Of a stretch of 14,345 nucleotides of DNA, positions 6,237-13,736 are shown piece after piece. The number at the start of each line of letters is the position of its first letter. Position 1 is the stretch's first letter. The stretch spans positions 1-14,345 of the forward strand of contig DDSI01000078.1 of assembly GCA_002343335.1 (NCBI GenBank), in the 5' to 3' direction. Both the position numbers and the translations under genes were made by a program. Below the pieces are notes generated by a model. The model saw nothing but the letters and a program-made list of their open reading frames with translations, did no database searches and was not told the origin of the DNA. This DNA is from Bacteriovoracaceae bacterium UBA2394 (GTDB taxonomy: Bacteria > Bdellovibrionota > UBA2394).

Positions 6237-8750
6237 TTAGTGCGCTTGGTCTGCCATGCGCCAGTTTCGGATGGGGATTACGCGAATTTGGGCTTTGACG
6301 ATATTGCTAACGGGATAGCCCGGGACCGAGACGAGGCCTAAGCCCAAACGTCTGTCGAAGTTCCATTGACCCTGAAAGCCGGCCATCAATTCCCCATCGA
6401 CGGAATCTTGGCAATTGGGAGAGCCGGTGGCGCCACTTCGATTCATGATGTTGCTGCCTAAGAGCTTTAATCGGCCGCGATTGCCCAACATCTTGTTGTT
6501 AAACTGCTCTACACCAAAGCCGCATCCCAAGGGAAAATTCGCCGGATTGTAATTGGCGGGTGTTTCTGGGCTAGAATTAAATTCGCTCTGACTTTCGTTA
6601 CACTTCAAAAAAGTCCGAGCGGGTCTTTGGCAATTGGGACCGATTGAAAAGACTGAACCATGAAAATCCAAACTCTTTGGCGCAGACGCCGCAGTGTCCA
6701 GTGAACCATTCGCCTGAAAGACATTTTTCACCGTGATATTTCCATTTTGTGAATAGAGTCCAAAAACTTCCGGAGATTCTGAGTTGATGACAGGACGAAC
6801 GTTGTTCCGATCCAGGCCAGAAGGAGGGCTTTCAAATTGATCGACCGTGTAGCTCGTGCCGGAAATATTTCCATTCGCATCAATAGACGCACCCACCGGA
6901 TTACCCATGTCATCGATCTTCACAAATTTTGCGGAAGCATAGGTGAGGTGGCGATCGACACGAATTTCGCCGTCCGCAAATACGCCCATCTTAGAATTCT
7001 TGACGGAAGGACGATTCGCATTGCCGCCACCGAATGAATCAATCTTGCCTTGATCGACGACGACCACCCCATTGGTTTTTCCATTTAAAGCAGTTTGTAC
7101 GAGCGTCGAGCCTTTGGGATAAAGAACGAACGTTCTATTAAGGGACGAGGGGGCGCAGGAACCTCCTGGAATGGGCGAGTAGGTTTCCATGTGCGGATAC
7201 AATGCGGCAGAGGTCGGATCAATAAGGACGGCTACTTTTTGAAATTCACATCCTGGTGCCTGAGCATTCAAGAAAGTGCGAGCCGCATCTCGATGAGCCG
7301 CAGGAAGTGTCGAGAAAAAATCGCTGGTGGCGGTGGAGCCGGTATCGATCGTCATCTTTTCCACATTGGCTTTATGAACGACGATTCCTCCAGTTACTTT
7401 GCCGAAAGAGTCGGTGGGAAGAAATGCTCCCGCGGGTACTGAAGACGCCGTCGTAAAATTTTGGTTAGCCTTATTCGCGTGATTGACAAGAAAGCCTTTC
7501 AATTCCGAGTCGGTGACGGCCGTCGTGCTCGGCAGTAAACTTACATTTTGATCTCCAGCGGCAAGTCGAAGGGTGTTGAATAAATTTTGAGGGGGAATGA
7601 TCGGCTCGTAGTAGGGATCGTAGGCTGCGGCATTGCAACTGACGGGGCCGCCTGCGGTTGAACGTCTACAAGCGTCTTCACATTTCACGCCGGCGCACAT
7701 GGCTTCACCTTTATGCACGTCTCCCGCTGCTTCATCTTTGCAGACATTTTTTGCATCGTAGCATCCGTCCATGTTTCCCCGGTGACCGGTGGCGATCATG
7801 TAAGGTGATAGTCCCGAAGCGGCATCTGCGGGACGACAAGATCGCTGCGAACCCGTGGGCGTAAAGTCCGCATGAGCGCAACTGCTTTTAATTCCTTCCA
7901 GAAATTGCACATCGCCCCGGATGGCCGGAAGATCGGCTATGTAAACAGGGCCATTGTAGACGGACGCCGGCAAAACGGTGTCGCCGCTACTGTTGACTGT
8001 TTTACCAGTGAGCCATGTGGCGTTGCCTCCTTGACCGAGCATCGACAATCGGAAACTTGCCCACTTCGTAAAGGGCTCAGGCTTAATTTCGATTGATATA
8101 ATTCCTTCGTCATCCGCTAGAGGAGGATCTTCATTTGAAACGCGTTGAATTTGCAGTTGATATCGATATTCCAAAGTCATTTGCGGAGGAAATACGGAAA
8201 CAGAGGCGCCTCTACCTTCCATGCTGATCTTAAATTTGGAACGAGAGTCTCCCACCATCGAAGTCCACTGGGTGTGATTGGGCTTCATGGCATTCATGAA
8301 CGAGTTCTTCCAAGTATTCCACCCCAGCGGACGCATGTTCGCATCGGCGATGATCGTTTCCATCTGAGTAAGAAAAGTCCAAGCCCAGGAAGCGCGAGTG
8401 CCGGCGTCCACGGGTGTCGCAGGATCACCATCTGGATCGCTAAGTGAATTTAAGGCCGCTTGAAAGAAATCTTGGCGAAAGGTCAGGTCGTTGAAGGCCG
8501 GAGTTCCGGTCTCTTCGGAAATATTGCTATCGAAATAACGCATGAAGCGCGACTTTTGCGTTTGGAGAGCTTGATCGATTTCATATTCCGTTTTCTTTCG
8601 GCCCGCCACTTGCTCGGACTTCACCAATCGATTGCCGCTCAATTTATATGCGGCAATTCCGACTACGGCAAAAACCACGAGTAGCACAAGGGCGATCATC
8701 ATCGCGCCACCTCGTTCGGTGGACTGAAAAGAGGGAGTTCTTAAGAACAT
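6237..8750 (-). CDS. Giant PilX-like minor pilin with Cys-rich beta-helical ectodomain
   Basis: Type IV pilus-type membrane protein of 837 residues, much longer than ordinary PilX proteins (around 200). The N-terminus fits the PilX_N pattern: a short leader, TERGG, then hydrophobic AMMIALVLLVVFAVVGIAAY (16-35). No Glu occurs at the pilin +5 position. An amphipathic stretch to about 75 would be the pilin stem. The ectodomain has eight cysteines within residues 291-372 (291, 305, 330, 337, 352, 357, 361, 372) and six more later; none precede 291, so disulfides are likely. The second half has beta-helix-like repeats (GVVVVDQGKIDSFGG, KMGVFADGEIRVDRHLTYAS, FGLYSQNGNITVKNVF, LDFHGSVFSIG) as in DUF4900-like PilX regions. 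Its start overlaps the upstream PilW-like gene by 10 bases, with GAGAGGA 11 bases before ATG, implying coupled translation. Role inferred: pilus-tip or adhesive minor pilin. Confidence 0.8.
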   Translation of the reverse strand: MFLRTPSFQSTERGGAMMIALVLLVVFAVVGIAAYKLSGNRLVKSEQVAGRKKTEYEIDQALQTQKSRFMRYFDSNISEETGTPAFNDLTFRQDFFQAALNSLSDPDGDPATPVDAGTRASWAWTFLTQMETIIADANMRPLGWNTWKNSFMNAMKPNHTQWTSMVGDSRSKFKISMEGRGASVSVFPPQMTLEYRYQLQIQRVSNEDPPLADDEGIISIEIKPEPFTKWASFRLSMLGQGGNATWLTGKTVNSSGDTVLPASVYNGPVYIADLPAIRGDVQFLEGIKSSCAHADFTPTGSQRSCRPADAASGLSPYMIATGHRGNMDGCYDAKNVCKDEAAGDVHKGEAMCAGVKCEDACRRSTAGGPVSCNAAAYDPYYEPIIPPQNLFNTLRLAAGDQNVSLLPSTTAVTDSELKGFLVNHANKANQNFTTASSVPAGAFLPTDSFGKVTGGIVVHKANVEKMTIDTGSTATSDFFSTLPAAHRDAARTFLNAQAPGCEFQKVAVLIDPTSAALYPHMETYSPIPGGSCAPSSLNRTFVLYPKGSTLVQTALNGKTNGVVVVDQGKIDSFGGGNANRPSVKNSKMGVFADGEIRVDRHLTYASAKFVKIDDMGNPVGASIDANGNISGTSYTVDQFESPPSGLDRNNVRPVINSESPEVFGLYSQNGNITVKNVFQANGSLDTAASAPKSLDFHGSVFSIGPNCQRPARTFLKCNESQSEFNSSPETPANYNPANFPLGCGFGVEQFNNKMLGNRGRLKLLGSNIMNRSGATGSPNCQDSVDGELMAGFQGQWNFDRRLGLGLVSVPGYPVSNIVKAQIRVIPIRNWRMADQAH

Positions 8751-10039
8751 GTATTTAGATATCCTCTCGCATCCATCATTTTAATCAAAGCGCTAGTTCC
8801 AGCTCGGAACTTGAGGAACTTATCTTCGGTGGAGTTTGTATAGATGGAAACATTCTGCGTTGAGCCATTGGAAGCCTTGGCCAATTTAGTGATCACAAAA
8901 TCTTCCGGATTTGGAATGGGCTCTTGAGAGCGCAGTGTGAAGTTCACTTGAGCGCCACTTAAACCACACTGATGTATTGCGCCGGTGGCGTCGATGACTT
9001 GATGCATTTTTAAAAATTGGGCGGCCTGTTCCGCATTGCATCCTTGAAGCGTTCGGGGGCTCAAGCTTGAATTTTGATTCGAAGGGTTTTGATAAAATCC
9101 GCAGCTAATTTGTTGAGTGCGCGGAATACCAAAATGAAACGTTTCCAAATTTTTTGAAATGACCTGCCAAGCTCCAAATGTAAATCCGCTCGGTGCGCCT
9201 CGAAAGACTCGTCGCTTGAGTTCCTGCGATTCAGCATCGACCGCCCATTCAATAAACTTGACCGGATAAAGTCGGGTGGGGCGACCATTTGAGAATGCTT
9301 GCAAGACCGGAATCCCCGCACCGGTAGGATCGACTGTATTAAATAATGAGCCGCCACTCACTTCCGCCGTAAGAACATTCCCGGAAACCGTCGCGCCGGT
9401 AATTTGGATCAGCACGGTTTGATAGTGATCTTGTGAGTCCACGGGAACGCTTCGCATGCCATTGACGGTGAGTTGTTGAACCATAAAAATTTTGCCAACC
9501 GCATTTGCGAGGAGCTGAGCACATGCTGCGTTCTCATTCAAATTCACGGTGAAGGTAAGGCCTGAAGGGTCGGGGTTGACGGCGCCCGATAGGCTTGAAG
9601 CCGGCAGAGGGCAACTGACATCATTGGCCTCTTCATCGATTGTCACAATTCGAAGCGCATCGTAGGGAGTCGTGGCGGCGGTGAGAAATGCGCTCGTCGG
9701 TCGGAAAGCTTCTGCATTGGAGTAGTTCAGAGTCGATACGGTAGCGGAAGTGAGGGGAGTGACGCCGGCTTGAACGGCATAGCCTGAACAAGCGATCCCT
9801 GTGGTTCCTCCGCAAGGTGCATTCAGATCGGCAGCACGTTGAATGTCTTGAAGGAGTAATTTTTGAACGAAGGTCACTCGTTCAGATCCGTTATCTAATG
9901 CCTTTTGAGTCATCAGGGTTTGCGATGAATTTTTGAAGGAGCGGAGAGCTCCAACGACGATGAGCGCCACGAGCACGCTCGAAACCATCAGTTGAATGAG
10001 AGAAAAGCCGGAAGTGGAATTGCCCTTCAGACGTCGCAT
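8741..10039 (-). CDS. PilW-like minor pilin with Gln at +5
   Basis: Prepilin-type protein of 432 residues. The short basic leader MRRLKGNSTSG is followed by FSLIQLMVSSVLVALIVVGA, a class III prepilin signal to be cleaved after Gly11 and N-methylated at Phe12. The hydrophobic helix continues into a Ser/Gln-rich stem (LRSFKNSSQTLMTQKALDNG) and QKLLLQDIQRAA near 60-70, typical of PilW and GspJ-like minor pilins. The ectodomain carries cysteines in CGGTTGIAC, VSCPLP and near the C-terminus (LNTCS). The residue at +5 is Gln16 (codon CAA, 9994-9992) where almost all pilins have Glu. AAGGG stands just before the ATG. It is the first gene of a unit with the PilX-like gene, which overlaps its 3' end by 10 bases, and is divergent from the glycosyltransferase gene. 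Assembly into a pilus tip is inferred from family; core pilus genes are not in the window. Confidence 0.85.
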   Translation of the reverse strand: MRRLKGNSTSGFSLIQLMVSSVLVALIVVGALRSFKNSSQTLMTQKALDNGSERVTFVQKLLLQDIQRAADLNAPCGGTTGIACSGYAVQAGVTPLTSATVSTLNYSNAEAFRPTSAFLTAATTPYDALRIVTIDEEANDVSCPLPASSLSGAVNPDPSGLTFTVNLNENAACAQLLANAVGKIFMVQQLTVNGMRSVPVDSQDHYQTVLIQITGATVSGNVLTAEVSGGSLFNTVDPTGAGIPVLQAFSNGRPTRLYPVKFIEWAVDAESQELKRRVFRGAPSGFTFGAWQVISKNLETFHFGIPRTQQISCGFYQNPSNQNSSLSPRTLQGCNAEQAAQFLKMHQVIDATGAIHQCGLSGAQVNFTLRSQEPIPNPEDFVITKLAKASNGSTQNVSIYTNSTEDKFLKFRAGTSALIKMMDARGYLNTCS

Positions 10040-10084
10040 ACACCCTTAAAGTGTGCAAAGACTATGCCTCTTAAAACCCGTATT

Positions 10085-10103
10085 GGAGGCCCTTTCGGGC
10101 TCT
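10085..10103 (-). promoter_or_regulatory. GNRA-capped hairpin in the divergent intergenic region
   Basis: On the minus strand GAGCCC-GAAA-GGGC folds with the following CTC into a stem with one bulge and a GAAA tetraloop. It lies 46 bases upstream of the PilW-like start, so it would sit in that gene's leader if transcription starts above it. On the plus strand the same bases lie about 70 upstream of the glycosyltransferase ATG. No immediate T-run follows on either strand, so it is not a standard terminator. Function unknown. Confidence 0.35.
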
Positions 10104-10173
10104 TCTGTGCAGTTTGGATAGGGCAATTTTGGTCCTTCTCTGCAAAGTTTTCATGATTTAGCCTATCGGTTCT

Positions 10174-11223
10174 ATGCCCGGCGAACGTTTTGCTTCAGCC
10201 CCTCAGACCAGCATTTTGGATGCTTCTGTGACCGTTTTGGTGATCACAGACGGGCGTCGTACGGCGCTCTCGGAGGAGCTGCAACGCCTTCAAAATCAGT
10301 TCCGCAGTTTCGAGGTGATTTTTTTAGAGCGGCGCGACCGGAAGATTTTAAAGCATATGGAAGATGCCGAGGGGGAAGTCATTGTCGTCATGGATGCAGA
10401 CCGCAGTCATTGCGTGGAAGCCATTCCGACATTCGTCCAAGGAGCGCTCGATCATGAATTGGTGATGGGAAATCGCTTTGATAGGAGATCGGAGAATTTA
10501 GGAAATCCATCCTGGATGAAACAATTCTTCTGGCGACTTATCTCTTGGTCCATTCGCCCGCTCACCCGTGCGAGGGATCCTCTCTCCGGGTTTTTTGCGC
10601 TTCGAAAATCTCATTTAGGAAAATCTCAGCTCTTCAACCCCGCCAGCGATAGAATTGCTCTGGAACTGCTCGTTCGAGGTCGACTGGAAGATATTTCGGA
10701 AATTCCCATCGCTTTTGAGGGGCTGGAAAGAAAGACGGTTTCTTCTCGATTGGCTGAAGCGACTCGGTTCATCAGACATCTGAAGCGCTTAGCGGATTTT
10801 CGTTTTGGAGAATGGTCGTATACCTTGCAATTTTTAATCGTGGGAGCGTCAGGGACCATTGTAAATATCGCTGTCGTGACGCTTCTGCATTTGCTTGGTT
10901 TTAGTGCTGAGTGGTCCTTAGTCGGAGGAATTGTGGTGTCGATGACATCCAATTTTTTACTCAATCGAACGATCACCTTCACCTACGCGAAACATCAAGC
11001 CGTCCTTGGGCAATTTGTGCGCTATGCCCTCGCCAATTCGATTGGAATTGCGGTGAATTATTCCGTGGCGCGCTATATGCTTTTTCAATTCCCAAGTTTT
11101 GTAAATTGGCCGCAGATTCCGGCGCTTGCGGGAATTGTGGCAGGGACGGGATTTAACTTTCTTACATCTCGACTTTGGGTCTTTCGCGCCAAACCAAATG
11201 GACATACATTAGAGGGGCGATGA
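10174..11223 (+). CDS. Glycosyltransferase family 2-GtrA fusion protein
   Basis: Membrane protein of 349 residues. Residues 17-200 resemble DPM1-like family 2 glycosyltransferases: the metal/nucleotide-sugar DxD site in VVMDADRSH (Asp74, Asp76), VMGNRF (98-102) and DPLSGFFALRKS (135-146). Residues 215-337 form a GtrA-like domain with about four membrane segments and the repeated signature NFLLNRTITF (260-269) and FNFLTSRLWVF (327-337). Family members make polyprenyl-phosphate sugars or move lipid-linked sugars for glycosylating envelope polymers. The front of the transferase is short: the usual DDxS/DGT motif before DxD is absent, with EVIFLERRDRKILKHMEDAE in that region. No good Shine-Dalgarno precedes the ATG at 10174, but no better start exists because an in-frame stop (TAG 10159) lies upstream. 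The stop overlaps the mgtE ATG as ATGA, implying coupled translation. Confidence 0.83.
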   Translation: MPGERFASAPQTSILDASVTVLVITDGRRTALSEELQRLQNQFRSFEVIFLERRDRKILKHMEDAEGEVIVVMDADRSHCVEAIPTFVQGALDHELVMGNRFDRRSENLGNPSWMKQFFWRLISWSIRPLTRARDPLSGFFALRKSHLGKSQLFNPASDRIALELLVRGRLEDISEIPIAFEGLERKTVSSRLAEATRFIRHLKRLADFRFGEWSYTLQFLIVGASGTIVNIAVVTLLHLLGFSAEWSLVGGIVVSMTSNFLLNRTITFTYAKHQAVLGQFVRYALANSIGIAVNYSVARYMLFQFPSFVNWPQIPALAGIVAGTGFNFLTSRLWVFRAKPNGHTLEGR

Positions 11224-12593
11224 CGCCTCCAGAAACACAGGCCGAAACATGGGAGATCTTAAAAGGCATCATCGATGCCGGCGATCCCATGCAATTGAGC
11301 TCGTATCTCGACACTTTGAGTTCGGGCGAGACTGCTCGCGCTATTTCTCGCCTAGATTCAGATTCTCAAAATAAATTACTCGTTCTTTTGAATCCTGAAG
11401 ATGCCGCTGATCTCATTGAAGAACTCCCGGATGAACAGGCAAAGGATCTCATTGAGGATTTGGAAGACGAACACGCAGCTGCAATTGTGGAAGAGCTGCC
11501 TTCCGATCAACAGGCCGACTTGTTAGGCGCACTAGAAGAAGAAAATGCCGAAGCCATCTTGCAAGAGATGGACCCAGAAGAAGCTACGGAGGCCCGACAC
11601 TTACTTTCCTACGGACCGGAGACCGCAGGGGGTCTCATGATCACCGAATATTTGGTTTATCCCGAGTGGCGCACATGCGGAGAAGTGCTAGAAGATTTGC
11701 AACGCAACAGCGATGTCTACAAAACGTACGATGTTCTCTATGCGTACATCATCGACAATCGAAACAAATTAAGAGGCGTTGTGAAACTTCGCGATCTAAT
11801 TCTTTCTCCGCGAGAGATGCGGCTCGATGGTTTGATGATTCTGGATCCCGTGCATGTGCGAGTGAATGCCTCGCTCGACGACTTAGAAGAAGTGTTCGAC
11901 CGATACGACTTTTTCGGAATTCCCGTTGTCGATCATCGCGACCGACTTGTAGGGCTGGTGCGCCGATCTTCCGTGAATGAAGCTTTAGAAAACAAAGCGG
12001 GCAGAGCTTTTTTGATGGCCTCTGGGATCTTAGGGGGAGAGGAGTTGCGCTCCCTTGACATGAATAAGAGCCTCATTCGACGGCTCAGTATCCTCATTGT
12101 AAAAATCGGGCTCAATTTGATTTCAGCGAGTATTATCTCGAGTTTCTCTGACACGATTTCTGCGCTGGTCGCGATCACTCCGTTTCTTACGATCATCTCT
12201 GATCTCGGAGGTTCCGCGGGCAATCAGTCTGTCGCGGTCAGTATTCGCGAGCTTTCTCTTGGGATTATTAAGCCCCTCGATTACATGCTCGTGCTTTGGC
12301 ATGAGTTAAAGGCGGGGATTCGGGTGGGAGCTTTCTTAGGGATTGTTTTGGGCGCGGTCGCACTTCTCTGGAAGGGCAGTTGGATGCTCGCCTCAGTCGT
12401 TGCCCTCGCGCAATTTTTAAGCACGCTCTCCGCATTTGCCATTGGTGGATTGATTCCCCTGTTGATGAAGCGCTTTAAGGTAGATCCCGCTGTGGCTTCT
12501 TCCGCCATTCTTACAACCATCACGGATTGTCTCGGATTCTTTTTCTTATTGGGTACCGCGACCTTACTGCTCAACTACTTCAAGATTGCGTAA
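11220..12593 (+). CDS. mgtE: Magnesium channel/transporter MgtE
   Basis: Mg2+-gated Mg2+ channel of the inner membrane, 457 residues, normal for the family. I take the ATG at 11220, preceded by AGAGGGG and overlapping the upstream stop as ATGA; an earlier ATG at 11175 lies inside the glycosyltransferase gene. Order: MgtE_N superhelical acidic domain (about 15-130, with ELPDEQAKDLIEDL and GALEEENAEAILQEMDPEEA); tandem CBS domains (about 135-260, with LRGVVKLRDLIL and FFGIPVVDHRDRLVGLV); a plug-like helix; then five membrane helices from about 288. The TM region has GGSAGNQS (330-337; the family usually has GGNAG) and TTITDCLGFF, whose Asp436 matches the selectivity-filter Asp of the Thermus protein. 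The gene ends seven bases before the stop of the convergent lipoprotein. Coupling to a sugar transferase is unusual and gives no clear functional link. Confidence 0.95.
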   Translation: MTPPETQAETWEILKGIIDAGDPMQLSSYLDTLSSGETARAISRLDSDSQNKLLVLLNPEDAADLIEELPDEQAKDLIEDLEDEHAAAIVEELPSDQQADLLGALEEENAEAILQEMDPEEATEARHLLSYGPETAGGLMITEYLVYPEWRTCGEVLEDLQRNSDVYKTYDVLYAYIIDNRNKLRGVVKLRDLILSPREMRLDGLMILDPVHVRVNASLDDLEEVFDRYDFFGIPVVDHRDRLVGLVRRSSVNEALENKAGRAFLMASGILGGEELRSLDMNKSLIRRLSILIVKIGLNLISASIISSFSDTISALVAITPFLTIISDLGGSAGNQSVAVSIRELSLGIIKPLDYMLVLWHELKAGIRVGAFLGIVLGAVALLWKGSWMLASVVALAQFLSTLSAFAIGGLIPLLMKRFKVDPAVASSAILTTITDCLGFFFLLGTATLLLNYFKIA

Positions 12594-12600
12594 GAATGTC

Positions 12601-13569
12601 TCAATTGCTTCCGGCTTGCTGAGTATTGGATTGACTACAAAGCGTGTCGAGAGCTGCTTCTTCTTCCGCGGCCGAAGGTTCGCGCTGCGGATAAAGAGCA
12701 TCATCATCACCGGGGAGCATCGCCACGTACAAAGTAAGAAAACCTGTGTTATCGGCCAGGTTCGAGGAAATCGTCGCCGTGTTATCGCGATCATTAGCCT
12801 TCAAAAGAACAAATTGATTACTGCCAGGGCCTGACATTTCAGCTTCCGACTCTTCGCTCGCGAGCTGATTTCCCACTCGCACAAGGCCAGTGCCTTGGCC
12901 GGTTTCCGTATCGGCGAATTTCATAATGAGTTCCGCTCGAGGAATTCCAACAATACATGTGTTCAAGCTGCCGCAATGATTCACCTGGTTGCCGGGTTCA
13001 TTGAGCATCGCAGAAGATCCGTTCGCGTAAACATTCACGGGATTTGGAGGAGTTGTTCCTCCCTCAACACTCCATTGGCTAAGACGAGTGTCTCGAATCA
13101 GGATTTTTTCTCCGGCGTTCATCTTCAACTTCGTCCAAGAATTCCAACTCGAAATGCCGGAGGTTTGCGCGCCATTTGAACCGCCACGGGCGTGAACCTG
13201 AATGAGATAATCTTTTCGTGCGGGGTGCATGGCAAATTCTTCTGAAATTGTAGCATTGGAGCCTTCGATTTTGCTGTTGGCGCTTTCGGTTCCATCCGAA
13301 CGGCCGTCACCGTCGGTATCTTTGAGGAGAGGATCGGAATACACCATTTCGTCGGAATCTTCCGAAATTGGATAGCCATAAAGTTCTTCGTGATCGGTCA
13401 AACCGTCTTTATCGGAATCTTGTGTAAGTAAAAGTTCTCGACAGAGTTCGTCAGGAGACTTTGTGTCCCCCTTTGTGGTGTAGCGAGGCATTGTCTTCGA
13501 TGTCTCGCCGGCGCAGGAGACAAAAAATAGGGCGGTTAAGCCGAGGAATACAATTCTAAGCCACAACAT
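12601..13569 (-). CDS. Lipoprotein with TSP3-type Ca-binding repeat and LecA-like domain
   Basis: Predicted lipoprotein of 322 residues. MLWLRIVFLGLTALFFVSC gives a short lipoprotein signal with lipidated Cys19. A GTG at 13599 in the same frame would add 10 residues; neither start has a clear Shine-Dalgarno, so the start is uncertain. Residues 51-95 contain thrombospondin type 3-like Asp-rich calcium loops, DSDKDGLTDHEELYG and DTDGDGRSDGTE. Residues 120-283 look like a PA-IL/LecA-type galactose lectin fold: NAGEKILIRDTRLSQWSVEG (151-170), CGSLNTCIVGIPRAELIMKF (199-218, two Cys likely paired), and LLKANDRDNTA then ADNTGFLTLYV (255-282), where LecA has its calcium- and sugar-binding Asp and Asn residues. 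The LecA likeness is from remembered family patterns, not an alignment. Convergent with mgtE (7 bases apart), divergent from the acyl-CoA synthetase. Probably surface or periplasmic, in adhesion or glycan binding. Confidence 0.75.
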   Translation of the reverse strand: MLWLRIVFLGLTALFFVSCAGETSKTMPRYTTKGDTKSPDELCRELLLTQDSDKDGLTDHEELYGYPISEDSDEMVYSDPLLKDTDGDGRSDGTESANSKIEGSNATISEEFAMHPARKDYLIQVHARGGSNGAQTSGISSWNSWTKLKMNAGEKILIRDTRLSQWSVEGGTTPPNPVNVYANGSSAMLNEPGNQVNHCGSLNTCIVGIPRAELIMKFADTETGQGTGLVRVGNQLASEESEAEMSGPGSNQFVLLKANDRDNTATISSNLADNTGFLTLYVAMLPGDDDALYPQREPSAAEEEAALDTLCSQSNTQQAGSN

Positions 13570-13736
13570 TTGATCTGGAGTTGAACGCGTCGTTTGCACG
13601 GAATTTAGTTTTGCAATTTCAATACCATCTCTAGATCAAGGCATTTTCGCCCTACGGCCGAATTTGACGAAATACTGTGCAAATAGGTGCAGGCATTGTT
13701 GTCTTTTTGCATACTTCGGCAGTAGCTTGGAGGGCT

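Noticed and set aside
6837..8684. Several plus-strand ORFs of 60-115 residues within the PilX-like gene
   Set aside because: They are antisense shadows of a long coding frame with no start signals or recognisable domains.
12594..12620. Terminator between the convergent mgtE and lipoprotein genes
   Set aside because: Only seven bases separate the stops and I found no convincing G/C stem with a T-run there.
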